Source: Tanypteryx hageni (Eukaryota; Arthropoda; Insecta; Odonata; Petaluridae). From it: a DNA stretch of 64,000 nt. Shown piece after piece: positions 1 to 10,181 of this stretch. The position numbers and the translations under genes are program-made. Below the pieces are notes generated by a model. The model searched no databases. It was not told the origin of the DNA and saw only the letters and a list, made by a program, of their open reading frames with translations. Position 1 is the stretch's first letter, and each line of letters begins with the position of its first letter. The stretch lies in assembly GCA_028673005.1 (NCBI GenBank), contig CM054117.1, positions 32,894,561-32,958,560 of the forward strand, read 5' to 3'.

Positions 1-39
1 TGGGAGTCAAATGATGCGACTCTACAGGAAAAGAAAAAG

Positions 40-350
40 GGATGGGCTGTGTGGTGGGAGAGGGAGAGTTTGGAACGAATGCGGGGCTGAGGGTGGAGGG
101 AGGGAGGGAAGGGGAGCAGAATTAGAGCTGGTATGGGAGGAAGACGGGAGAAGGTAGGGGAAATATGGCGCCCCTAAGGGGAGAACGACGCCCAGGCCTC
201 TCTCTCTCCCTATCTTCTCATTCCTCGCCGCAGAATCACCTCCCCCAACCGCTCCCTCTTCGCTCCCAAACGAAGTCTCCCGGGTCCTGCCCCTGGGGCA
301 CTGTAAAAGGAGGACGGTAGCAAACCCCGGTGCCATCCCTCCCGAAAGAG
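40..350. repeat. GA/GC-rich low-complexity tract
   Basis: Purine-rich runs on the plus strand (repeated GGGAGGGA and GAGAGG words) pass into a CT-rich, GC-richer stretch. A 110-residue open frame on the minus strand covers it, but the translation is proline/serine-rich and low in complexity, as expected when a polypurine tract is read through. No domain is visible, so I do not call a gene. Confidence 0.5.
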
Positions 351-354
351 ACAA

Positions 355-1389
355 ACGATACAGCCTATATACATATATATCGCGAACACATGCGGAAAGA
401 AATAGACGTAATTTATTTCGGACGGAAAAATCCCTATTGGGGTGATGCCTGCATACGGTCGTTTTGAAAAAATAAGTCCCGAGGATGCAAAAGTTTTCGG
501 AAAAGTTGCGTCGTTTAATGGAGCCTGCCGTTAAATACGTTTGTATATCGAATACGGTTTATGAATTATGCGGGTGGAAGTGGAGTTATGTAATTTATTT
601 GAATAGGAAACCACATCTCGGTGGATATTAACGTAGTATTTCTGGCGCTTCACAAAGTTATAAAGATACATGGTAGTGGGTTCTTTTCGAAAAGACGAAT
701 CTTTGACCGAATTCCACAAAAGACTAAGGCCTATCTTTTATCAAAAACGATTCGGCTAGTTCAATATCGACTTGATATTTGCAATGATAAAATATAATTC
801 ACAGTTACATTTTCTGGAATACATCAACGTAATTTACTCATAATCGTCTTCACCGGTTAAATTATTTGAACTACATAAAATTTTGGAATGCTAATTAAAT
901 ATTTAAATTACATCCATCGTTCTAAATGCGTGAGAAACGTTATGTAATATATAAAGCGTCCAATTTCATTTTTGAAGAAGAAATGAAGGGACGCGAGGTC
1001 GAATTATCACGGCTAGAAGATTTAAGATTTATTTATGTTGCGAAAGAATGAGACCAAGGTGACCAGAGGTTCTCTTTTCTAGAGGACTCTCCTCTTTTTG
1101 AAGATTTTTCCCCTTTATAAATAATGCCCTCATTTGTCCTCTTTTCACGCATTTTTTAATTCTGACAACGATTAAGTATTTAAGAATTCAACAAACGAAA
1201 GGAAAACGTACTACTTCTTGTCGGAATATGACTGAAGCTGTGCCCGCTAACCTTCCAGGTAACTTTCCGCATTGGTTGCGACACAAAATGTGGAGGCCCG
1301 ATGAGTTTAGCATAGGCGATAACCGGTAAATAGCTCTCCTGAATCAAACTTCTTACACATATAAGTAAACGATAAAGGATGGTTACTTT
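355..1389. other. Anonymous AT-rich DNA
   Basis: No coding, RNA or repeat signature was recognised. Short open frames here have no recognisable motif. Confidence 0.4.
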
Positions 1390-1541
1390 TACACATACAC
1401 ACACGGAAATACACGCTTTGAGGTCCCCTGAACACGTTTTGACAATTTTCTCGATGATGTCTGCGTGTGAGATTATATGATAGGAATTTTGTGATCGCTC
1501 TAACTCAACAACTATTAATCACATCAACGCAAAATTTTATA
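1390..1541 (+). repeat. Dispersed repeat X, copy 1, first part
   Basis: This segment contains the phrase TTGACAATTTTCTCGATGA and, further on, CTCTAACTCAACAACTATTAATC. The reverse complement of 25714-25890 has the same phrases in the same order. The repeat stops abruptly at a TA where the Tigger element begins at 1542, and matching sequence resumes at 3081. It has no coding capacity and its class is unknown. Confidence 0.6.
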
Positions 1542-1659
1542 CCGTATTAACTCGAATAATTACACCCACCGCATAATCCCCCCCCCCTAGATTTTAAGGC
1601 AACAATTTTTTAATTTTAATTTTTCTCGCATAATTTCCCCTCTAAGTTATTATGATGTT

Positions 1660-2140
1660 ATTTATCCTTGGTTAGACCGCAGGTCGAATATGCTTCAGCT
1701 GTGTGGGATCCCTACGAAAAGGGACTCACTAACGAGATAGAAAAGGTTCAGCGCAGGGCAGATAGATTTGTAAAGAGGAATTACGATAGAAAACAAAGCG
1801 TAACATCATTAATAGAAAATCTGAAATGGACATCGTTAGAGGAACGTAGGCTGCAGGCTATATTTAAACTACTGGAAACATTTATGTCGGAGGGACTAGC
1901 GAATGAGGTAGTAGGACTTATCAGAAGCCCGACGTATCTCGGAAGGCAGGACAGTGAGGATAAGATTCGCGAGATCGACTGTAGAACGGAGCGATATAGA
2001 GGATCGTTTTTCCCTAGGACGATAAGAGACCATAATAGGAAAAGATAACGTAGTAAAACTATGGACCCTTGGTGCACTGCACCCCCTGCCATCCACCAAA
2101 AAGGTGACTTGCAGGGTATAATGTAGATGTAAGTTTGGGA
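1660..2140 (+). pseudogene. Non-LTR retrotransposon reverse transcriptase, C-terminal fragment
   Basis: Translation from about 1668 gives VRPQVEYASAVWDPYEKG, then IEKVQRRADRFVKRNY and further on LEERRLQAI. This is the conserved region after the catalytic palm of CR1/L2/Jockey-group reverse transcriptases. A basic segment near the end (FFPRTIRDHN) and a following GYNVDV-like tail (about 2110-2133, in a different frame) match the C-terminus of such ORF2 proteins. The catalytic YADD box and everything upstream are missing, as in a 5'-truncated LINE insertion. The frame stops at 2046-2048 and then decays. It lies inside the Tigger element and so inserted after it, or was carried by it. Confidence 0.8.
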
Positions 2141-2391
2141 AAACCCAAGCGGCTAAAACATTCCATCTTCCGTCCATTAGCGACTTCCACGGGATTTCCA
2201 CGCGCAAATTACCCCGGAAAGTCCCTTCAATATAGACGAGTAATGAGTCATTAGTGGCCGGTTTTCGCGCTACCTGCGGTCGCTCAGACACGTCACAGTT
2301 TACGGTGCAGCGCTTGTGTTCACTTCAAAAGTTGTAAGCCAAGAGCCGAGTAGATTTTCCTTGCGAAGTACTTGAAAGTAATTGTGCCGCG

Positions 2392-2880
2392 ATGGGAAGA
2401 AAAAACAATAATTACACCGCAAGTTTCAAGCTGCGAGTGGTTATTTCTACTGAAAAAAACGGAGTGAGGCATGCAGGAAGAGAATTCGGCGTGGAACAGA
2501 AATTGCTTCGGTATTGGAGGAACCAAAAAGAACAGTTAATGAAAGCTAAGGCTACCTGCCGATCATTTCGCGGTCCGAAGTGCGGTAAATACCCTAACGT
2601 AGAGAAATAAGTGCTGGACTATGTAATGGAAAAGAGGAACAATGGTGTTGCAGTGACTCACGAAATTATTCAGATGAAAACGAGTGAGATTGCCAGGAAA
2701 CACGGGATAACGGGGGAGTAGTTCAAGGCAAGCCGGGGGTGGACTGTGTTCGTTTCATGAGGAGGAATGGACTGAGTCTTCGGAGACGAACAACATTATC
2801 GCAGCGTCTTTCGAGCGACTACTCTGACAAAGTTGGCGAGTTTCGTCGGTATGTGATACGACAGAGGCTGATGAATGTTA
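2392..2880 (+). pseudogene. Pogo/Tigger transposase, N-terminal DNA-binding region
   Basis: The frame opens MGRKNNNYTASFKLRVV and continues AGREFGVEQKLLRYWRNQK, the typical first helix-turn-helix (CENP-B N / psq-like) of pogo-group transposases. After an in-frame stop at 2608-2610 the same protein can still be followed: VLDYVMEKRNNGVAVTHEII, then, after a further stop and frameshift near 2720, CVRFMRRNGLSLRRRTT. The latter is the second helix-turn-helix (Tc5/CENP-B DNA-binding type). The DDE domain is absent. It is a dead gene. A C-terminal half of a related protein is at 5938-6600 but belongs to another element. Confidence 0.85.
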
Positions 2881-3080
2881 TTTAACGAAAATAATGTAGT
2901 TACTTTACATAAACAAGTTATTGTATCAATAAGCTTTGTGTTTGCCTCTGATTTGCGAGTATTAATTGATATTCTGCCCTACAATTTTCGTCAAAATTGG
3001 TAATCATCGCGTATTTTCCCCCTCCCGATTTTTTGCCACAAATTTGGGGAAAAACGGGGAAAGTACGCGAGTGAATACGG

Positions 3081-3600
3081 AATTTGACTTTTTTATTTAA
3101 GGGACAAGTATTGATTAATTTTTGGTTAAAATCGGTCAACCGAAAGTGGGTGTTAACCCTAGTCACTTACCCTTTTTTTCTTCAAATTTTTGCTTTAATA
3201 CTTGATCAGTGTAAAAAAATACTGGAATAAAAGTTGTAGGAAATTTAATTTTATGCAACGTTTGTTCAAACATTTTCCCATATAATAATGCATTGTTTAA
3301 GAGATATTTAAAAACTATATTTTTAGCTCCCACCACCACACCACCTGGAAGCGACTTTTGTAAACAATTGACGCTTAGTTACGTCTTAGTAATTCTTCTT
3401 TTTAATATTAATTGTTGGAGCTTCGTGGCTATATCCAATAACAGAAGACTAGAGTATAAGTTTATGTCTTTCTTTTGTAAGGTCTTTGAATTTTTCTCGC
3501 AGTTTCTTAAAATATTTATTATCATTTAACGTATTTGGAATTTATAGAAATATTATAGGTATGGAGAAAGTCATATGGTGGCCACATCATATTTTATTTA
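3081..3600 (+). repeat. Dispersed repeat X, copy 1, second part
   Basis: Sequence resumes after the Tigger insertion with GATCGGTCAACCG-like and AAAGTTGTAGGAAATTTAAT motifs, then a CACCACCACACCA word and TGTTGGAGCTTCGTGGCTAT. All recur in the same order on the minus strand at 24617-25358. The right end carries GTGGCCACATCA. Open frames here (such as 3293-3529) are hydrophobic AT-rich translations without a family motif, and I treat them as noncoding. Confidence 0.6.
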
Positions 3601-3805
3601 ATTACGCGATGATGGGTGACTGTCAAATATCGGGAATTACCGACAATTTTATGAAATTGTATTGTATGGCTATTGTTATAGACAAATATAAAGTTTTTTC
3701 GTTAAATTTTTACCAGATATTTATAAAAAAGGCAATTTAAAACGGACGAGTTAATGCCAAACCCGATCACATCCGATTGGTAGCCGAAGTTTGCCGAGTG
3801 TTTAG

Positions 3806-3813
3806 TGACGTCA
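3806..3813. promoter_or_regulatory. TGACGTCA (CRE-like) site upstream of the YqaJ-type ORF
   Basis: A perfect CRE/ATF palindrome lies 168 bases before the ATG at 3981. The context GTGACGTCAGTGAATGCC is matched in inverted orientation by GTGACGTCATCGCATGCC in front of the THAP ORF. It may be a subterminal promoter element of the transposon. Function is inferred. Confidence 0.35.
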
Positions 3814-3980
3814 GTGAATGCCACAAGCATGCTAGCCATGCTAAAAGCCATTGCCCCATTGTGCCGATATAGAAGTAGAAGCTTGAAAGACATAATTCTG
3901 TTGTTTTCCTCTATACTCCGTCTTAGAAGAAATATTGGTAGTGCACCTTCCGGCCTTTATTTCACTTTGTGTTTTGCAAA

Positions 3981-5001
3981 ATGGCATCTGAAGGGTTTTG
4001 TGTAGCCAGATCTGATAATTTGCCCAACGTTGAATCGTACATGTTTTTGCGATACATTGGAAGTCGTAGGGAGCAATATTCAGATATTGAAATACGTGGA
4101 GTGAAGGCGGATAGGCTTCTATTACAGTTAATTGATAAAACAAGTTCGATGTAGCGCTTTTATTTTCAGTTATTGTAATAGTACTATTATTTCGACTGAA
4201 ACACAGAAGATATGTAAAAGATAGATTGACGTCTTAAAACAGCTTTCCCATATTAAATGAATAAAACAACTCTAGTTTTAACTAATATTATAGAATATTT
4301 GTTTATGTATTGTTTCCCATGCTGTCCTAGTTTCTAGTAAGTAAAATATAGTTAGATAAGTATACAAAAGGTAATGGACGAGGCCGAGACTTCGTGGAAT
4401 TCCACAATAAAATAACATGAACAATGCTAGATAGTATTTTTTATTTATATTAAACTTTTGCTAATTTCCACAATATATATGAAGTAAAACACGACCAGTT
4501 TCGGTAAATAATCACCATCATCTGCCTTTACAGAATCATCTGGTCAAATATTGACAAATATACAAAATTAATGTGAATAAACTTAGTTTTCGTGTGTCTT
4601 GTCTATAAGAAATGTGATGAAGTTTGTTGTTTTAAGTGTCTCTCTGCCTTAGTTATTACCTATATTTGCAAAAAGAGAACTGTAGAAGTGTTTGTAACAA
4701 CTGCATGTCTCTTTTGTGTATGTCGCGAATTTCATAGTTGCTTTTATGGCTTTTTTCTCCCTTTGAGGCAATAAGGAAAGACTATGTCAGTAATGCTGTT
4801 GGATTTGTTCAACTGATGAGAGAAGGAAAAATATGTATTGTTAAAGGCAAGATTTGTCCTGAACAGAGAATAAGATAAAGAGGTTATGAAGTGAGTGTAG
4901 ATGTAGATGAAGATTTAGATACGTCTGTGGAGTGTCATGACTGCCCTTATTTATCAAAACATGGTCCTTCAAAATACCATGCTGTCGTGGATATTATGTG
5001 A
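3981..5001 (+). pseudogene. YqaJ-type recombinase family protein, N-terminal SWIM-like region, broken
   Basis: The first block starts at 3981 with MASEGFCVARSDNLPNVES and runs to about 4120 (IEIRGVKADR). This resembles the N-terminus of the uncharacterised arthropod proteins that carry a SWIM-like finger and a C-terminal YqaJ nuclease fold. The second block, 4774-5001, reads YVSNAVGFVQLMREGKICIV, then KGKICPEQRIR, a stop, and YEVSVDVDEDLDTSVECHDC. It ends in KYHAVVDIM. In intact relatives this block is a CxxC...CKHA finger. Here the CKH is YH, so zinc binding is probably lost. The ~650 bases between blocks could be an intron or an insertion. The catalytic YqaJ domain that should follow is missing. 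Confidence 0.6.
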
Positions 5002-5296
5002 ACAAATTTATTAAAATATTTAAATTACAGAACTAACTTAATATGTAACATTTGTAAAAGTATTTGCCTAAAAACTTGGTACTTAAATATATGCACTGCA
5101 ACAGTAATTATTTGCTTGATAATCCCATAGCCCAACGATTTCCGTAAGCTTGATCTTACGTATTTAGAATAGGTATATTACATTATGGAGGTTTTGTTAA
5201 AATATATATGCTAATCTTTGAAACATAAAAATATTATTTACTCTTTCAACGTTCTCCAGAAATATATGCATCATGTCAATGTAATGCTGACTTAAG

Positions 5297-5569
5297 TCAT
5301 AAACTAAAATACGAAGCAATAAAATTACGTACATACATATAACTAGTACTTAGATTAAAATGATCTTCGCAGACAAATGCAGTTGTACGCTCGGATATAT
5401 CAGATGCGTATCTCCTCATGGCTTTCAACCACAATATTCTCCGCTTCTTATTTCTTCCCAAGGAGCTCGGTAGCGTGAAGAACGATTTTCTCGGGGTTTT
5501 AATCGTTGTATTTAAGCACTGAGGTACCAGACAATACTTATAATCCTTCTTAAGTTCCATATTCTCCAT
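5297..5569 (-). CDS. THAP-type zinc finger domain, N-terminal part only
   Basis: From the methionine at 5569 the frame reads MENMELKKDYKYCLVPQCLN, then TTIKTPRKSFFTLP, ILWLKAMRR and AFVCEDHFNLST. This gives the THAP signature: C-x4-C near residues 13-18, a conserved proline and tryptophan, and C-x2-H (CEDH) about 45 residues later. THAP domains bind DNA and occur in P-element, Kolobok and ISL2EU transposases and in domesticated proteins. An upstream in-frame ATG at 5611 is possible but adds residues outside the domain. After EDHFNL the similarity ends and the frame stops. Either a splice donor follows or the rest is lost. The domain itself has no stops, unlike most of the other transposon genes here. 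Confidence 0.7.
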   Translation of the reverse strand: MENMELKKDYKYCLVPQCLNTTIKTPRKSFFTLPSSLGRNKKRRILWLKAMRRYASDISERTTAFVCEDHFNLSTSYMYVRNFIASYFSL

Positions 5570-5656
5570 TTTAGGTACGATATCAGGAAAAGCAACAGGA
5601 CAAAGTATCAAAACCGCGTGCTTTCAGTACAGTCGTAAGCGTCGTAAGGCATGCGA

Positions 5657-5664
5657 TGACGTCA
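5657..5664. promoter_or_regulatory. TGACGTCA (CRE-like) site upstream of the THAP ORF
   Basis: This perfect palindrome lies 87 bases upstream of the THAP start on the minus strand. Its inverted counterpart stands before the facing ORF at 3806. The symmetry suggests subterminal promoter sequence at both ends of one element. Confidence 0.35.
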
Positions 5665-5840
5665 CGTACCCCTTACTACTCTCTCTCCATCCAGGATGCC
5701 GTTTTCGGAGGATATTTAAGAGTTATTTTAAATATTTTTTTGCATAATGAAGACGGTTTAACAAAAAAATGTTCAAAGGGAGTAATTAAGTCAATTACAA
5801 AGAATTAAAAAAAACAATTAAATATTTTGACAGTCCCCCA

Positions 5841-5935
5841 TTCCTTAAAATATTTATTTTCATTTAACCTATTTGGAATTTTTTAAAAATATTACAGGTA
5901 TGGAGAAAGTCATGTGTTGGCCACATCAGATTTTT
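5841..5935 (+). repeat. Repeat X right-end fragment, direct duplicate of 3506-3600
   Basis: TTAAAATATTTATT, then TATTTGGAATTT and GGTATGGAGAAAGTCAT, then GGCCACATCA repeat the order seen at 3506-3600 with about 85 percent visual identity. It brackets the YqaJ/THAP segment on the right and abuts the second Tigger piece. Confidence 0.6.
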
Positions 5936-5937
5936 TA

Positions 5938-6697
5938 CGTGTTGTGCTGACGGGACATAGTAGCTGCCTTAATACTCGAAAGGAAAAAGATAAAATTCCA
6001 CATGGAATTTTCGCCCATCTTCATGCCAAAGGATTGAAGAAATGAAGCTGTGGCTAGAGAAAGTGAGCTCAAAACGTTCCGGCGGCCTTCTGAAAAAGTC
6101 AGCACTTTTCTTATGGGACTAGTTCTGGCCGTAAATAACGAAGGCAACAAAGAAGACGGTTGCAAAATGAAACATACAGTTAGGTGTGATTCCAGGTGGC
6201 CTAACTTGCCAAGTGCCCCCATTGCACGTCTCCAGTAACAAACCATTTACAGCATTCATACGTGAGGAGTGGGTCAAATGGATGCAGGCTTCTAATAACG
6301 ATTCGAAAACAGCAGGAAAAATGAAGCGCCCAGCCATTTCACAGGTGCGCGAATGGGCGAAGTTCGCGTAGCTAGTGAAACACGAGACAATTGCGAAATC
6401 CTTCAAGAAATGTGTTATCAGCATGCCCTTGATGGCACCAAAGATGACGCACTAAGAAAAAAAGTAATAAGTTCGGACCGTAACCTCAGCAATGATGAGC
6501 GTGGCAGTAGTGAGGAGACGAATTTTTTTGGCTTCTACGACGAATTAAGGCTTGGTTACTCATATAGCTGTTTTCTCGTGGTGCACTGCCATTTTGATTT
6601 TTAATCACTGACGAATTTGAGTTTTAAATATATGGAATAAAATGTTTTCCCAAATTTAAAATCTGGGCGCGTCTTATGGTCCGGAAAATACGGTGTG
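5938..6697 (+). pseudogene. Tigger/pogo transposase DDE region, 3' half, with right terminal repeat
   Basis: With frameshifts and stops, translation follows a pogo DDE domain. Blocks in order are an ADGT-like start, EEMKLWLEKVSSKRSGG, LLKKSALFLWD, ITKATKKTVAK, GVIPGGLTCQV, NKPFTAFIREEWVKWMQ, and a late block ending HALDGTKDDAL near 6450. The catalytic aspartate after LLVW is represented by FLWD. The element ends with GGTCCGGAAAATACGG at about 6680-6695, a known style of Tigger terminus. Its 5' half is absent. The terminal repeat differs from that of the Tigger at 1542-3080, so this is a separate insertion. Confidence 0.8.
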
Positions 6698-6704
6698 TGT
6701 GTGT

Positions 6705-7640
6705 AACATCAAATGACATTGCAAGCACCTTAGACTCACAGTAATGGGATTCAATCGAAACGAGATATTCGATAGAAGACAGACGAGTCATTGAGGCATT
6801 CCGTACAACTTCACTCATTCGAACTTATTAACTCGCCACAGCGCAAAGGTCATTTCTCAAACGAGATAGAGTTTCCCTAGCCACATCGACAGACGCCATA
6901 GAACTGCGTGGTTCTTCGAGAGGGAGAGAGAGAGCAGTCGATATCCGGACAACAGGTTGAGGCGACACAGAAGGCTTTAATAATAAACCGGACGCTTTAT
7001 TGAGTCGGATTTCCGACTGAACGGATGGACTCTTCAAATAAGGACTTTTTCGAATGGATGCCGATCGATTTCTGAGAGAAAAGTAATGCAAAAAATGTTT
7101 ACATAAAATATTCACACCAAAATAATACCGGTATTTTTGAGAAATTAGATGAATCGATTAATTCACTGAAATATGGCTCGTGGTGCAATGCAATACCATC
7201 ATTCACTGACGAGGTGGTCGATTTCGAACGGAAATTTTGTACTAGAGTGAAACTAGTGCTAATAGCTCAAAACATATATCAAATAAGTAGAAAGTATATA
7301 AGATCGCAAATACGCCATTAAACGCTGGTAGGAGATTTGGAATTCGCTTAATTTTTACCAGGAAAGTTCTTGTAATTCTCAGTGGGTTCGAGAAGCTTTT
7401 CATATTATAATAACCAATGAATAAATTGATGCATTATCAACAAATTGAAAGAAAATCAATTTAAGAAATATTTACTATCGCATATTCCTGTCTCGATTGT
7501 AAAAAAACTGATTTAAGTATTTTTAAATTTCAAATGCCAAAAAACGCATCACTCTTTAAATACTTCATAAAAGAAAATGAGTTAATCTGTCCTGCTGGTA
7601 TCCGTGAGAGCAGATAACTCCAAAGACATTATTACCAAGG
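6705..7640. other. Anonymous DNA
   Basis: A short GT run (6694-6704) is followed by sequence without a recognised gene. A GAGAGAGAGAG patch near 6923 is the only simple repeat. Confidence 0.35.
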
Positions 7641-7683
7641 GTGTACAATACGATTGCTACACCCTCATGTGATGAATCGGCCA

Positions 7684-7730
7684 TATAAATACGGCGAGCT
7701 GAGTCTCATCAGGTATATTTTTCTTTAAAA
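7684..7730 (+). promoter_or_regulatory. Possible TATA-type core promoter, weak
   Basis: ATATAAATAC is followed about 25 bases on by GAGTCTCATCAGG, which could serve as an initiator. No recognisable gene lies downstream. The small frames at 7774-8019 and 8116-8331 are AT-rich and match no family I know. A chance match is quite possible. Confidence 0.15.
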
Positions 7731-7739
7731 TTTTGAAAC

Positions 7740-10181
7740 TATTCGACATTTACGTTTCTTTGGTAGATAACAAATGTTTTCCGCAATAAAGAATTTTGAT
7801 TATAATATTATCAATAATTTCAATTTACTCCTATTTTGGAGATATGTGGAACACAAATATTTCTCTTACGTCAACATTTCAAATATCACTTGTTACCGCG
7901 GTTTACTACGCACGATATCAGTTTTAATTGGTCTGTTTGCAGCCTCAAGCCTACTTTCAAAATATTATACATCATATTTATTAACATTAGATATATTTTG
8001 TATCGTGTGGCGTATATGATGACCTGATCGCCAAAAGTTGGACGAACATAAAAATACTATTGGGCACTTCTGGATTATACCGTAAAAAACCAGCCTTCTA
8101 GAATAATATAAACATTTGCGTTACTTCGTATGTGCTTCTGTTGAATATTGCATCCATAAAAGGTCAAACATTAATAACTCACATAATACCATAAGCTACA
8201 ACATAATATCTATATACGGATCAAAAGTTAGAATAAGAGAATGTCATTCGGAAATAATCGACAAGGTATTTGCAGAAGAAGTAGAAGTAAAGCGGAGCAC
8301 AAACTACACACTTATCTCCGAGTATACATAGCAGCAAAAATTCCAAATCTTCTACTAATAAGGTGAGCGACATTATAGAAATATGGACTTATTTTATTGA
8401 TTTTTAAAATTTCTGATCGCCAAATTCGTCAATGTTGAAATTTAAAACTTTATTTACGATATTATAAGCAGTCCTGACTGGGTGATATGACAAAAAAATA
8501 TCATTTTATCTTGCATTTTAATAACAGCCTCGGATATTGAATGCCACAAAGAATAAAGATATAGATATGAATTTTTTGTTGGCTTTTCCAATAATGCGCA
8601 ACCTATCAAAAAACATATAAGTCAAAAAATGTTTATTCATTTCTGATCTACAACTTCTGAAAAAATATTTTTTCAGATCAAAGTTTTGAGAGTCAAAAGA
8701 TAACGTTCATTTTTTCCTGTGAAACGGATTTCGTCTTGCACGTTGACAAACCACAAATACAAAATTACTCCAAAATAGATTCAACGGTAAAGCTCTACAT
8801 GCAAACAGAAGGACCGAATAAAACGGGCTTTTCATTTTAACCCTTTTTGTCAAAAGCCAGTCAAAATCTCCCGCAATCGCGATCCGCTAAATTTCCAAGC
8901 TTGAGAAATTAACGGCCTTCTCCGTTTCGAACGAATGAAATATATTATATACTACGTAATTTTTTCGATTTTTTTGCAGCGCATTTGTTTTATTGTTTTT
9001 GTTTATTCTCGCCTATGTAAATTGTAGAACTACTTTTCTTTCAATTCAAAGAATAACCGACAGGAACAGAGCATTCAGTGTTAAATTGTTTCGTGTTTTT
9101 ACCCGTTTCAAGTTTTATCGCATAAAAATATGATACACAATGATTTAAAAAAGCTGTTCCATTCTTTTGAAAATGTAATAAATACAATTATAAATTCCTT
9201 TAAAACAGAATTGCTAATCATGATTTTAATAAAGTTAATAATAGAAACTTATTATCAGACTTCATTTTTACTAAAACCTCGACTAATAAAACATTAAATG
9301 TAAACAGAAAAGGTATCAATATTTACATGTTAGAAAGTAAATACCTTGATCTTTATCATGATATACTAGGGGCCCGTTGCAGTACTTCCTGCAAACATTT
9401 AGGGAACCTTGCGTGAAGTGGCCCAATGCCATAGCTGCTATGGCAAAAAATTTTGACACGTTGTTTTTCGTTGAACTACTTTTATTGGTCCTCTCAAAAT
9501 AGCTCGCACCATTTTCATAACCAATACACATGCATGATTTAGACTAACACTTCCCGGTACACAACATTTTTTGTTGTGTCCGCTGTTTCTGATGGCACAA
9601 CAAATCGTATGTCATAAGCGTTAAATATCTTGCTATTTGTAATGTTAAGTTGTACGTTACTGCAATGCAATGGCGTCGTTCCTGACTTCAAATTTCTTTG
9701 CTCCGTGTTTCATTTATTTTATATTTAGACGAAATTTTTACGTAAATTTTCAATCGGATTTGTCCTTCATGCGTTTGTTTCATTGGAAACTTAGTTAAAA
9801 TGCACTAAAAGCTCAAGTCCAGCAATGCAAAAATTCGAGATGAAAAATGCCAACAACTTTTTGAAATTTTGAAAAAAAACGGATAAAATCAAACATTAAC
9901 TTAAAATATGAACAAACACAAATTAAACAACAGAATCGGCGGTCAGAATAAGAATCTTCATGTCTTACTACGTGAAATGGTATAAATCTCGAGTAAAAGT
10001 CTCTCTCTTAAGATATTTCAAAATGTTAAAGACTAAAGGTCTACAAATCGTATTCTATCCGATTACGTGTTATTCAAATACAACATGATGGAAAAGTATA
10101 CTCCATAAATGGGATACACAGAGATTTCAAAGGCGTTCTTCATGGGAAATACGAATGAAACTATATCGAAAGATTGGGCGA
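7740..10181. other. Anonymous AT-rich DNA
   Basis: About 2.4 kb with no recognised gene, RNA or repeat. Short frames have no motif. Confidence 0.35.

Larger units (their letters stand above)
1542..3080 (+). mobile_element. Tigger/pogo-like element, internally deleted
   Basis: The left end starts CCGTATTAACTCG after a TA. The reverse complement of the right end starts CCGTATTCACTCG, so the two ends form a short terminal inverted repeat. Both are followed by C-rich runs, as in Tigger-type elements. Inside lie a LINE fragment (1660-2140) and the N-terminal part of a pogo-type transposase (2392-2880). The catalytic DDE region is missing, so the copy is not autonomous. The flanking repeat X is cut exactly at these ends, which supports the boundaries. 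The second TA of the target duplication reads AA and is presumed mutated. Confidence 0.65.
3601..5840. mobile_element. Candidate YqaJ/THAP DNA transposon (ISL2EU-like), decayed
   Basis: The segment carries a plus-strand SWIM/YqaJ-type ORF (3981-5001) and a minus-strand THAP-domain ORF (5569-5297) pointing toward each other. Each ORF has a TGACGTCA palindrome upstream (3806-3813 and 5657-5664) within a longer inverted match. A ~95-bp piece of repeat X occurs directly repeated on both sides (3506-3600 and 5841-5935). From established knowledge, ISL2EU-type elements pair a THAP/DDE transposase with a YqaJ-type nuclease protein. That assignment is inference: neither the DDE nor the YqaJ core is present here and the ends are not defined. 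Confidence 0.45.

Noticed and set aside
22..354. 110-residue minus-strand frame at the window start
   Set aside because: Pro/Ser/Leu-rich read-through of a GA-rich tract.
5935..6246. Minus-strand frame of 103 residues over the second Tigger piece
   Set aside because: It is antisense to a recognisable transposase and has no motif of its own.
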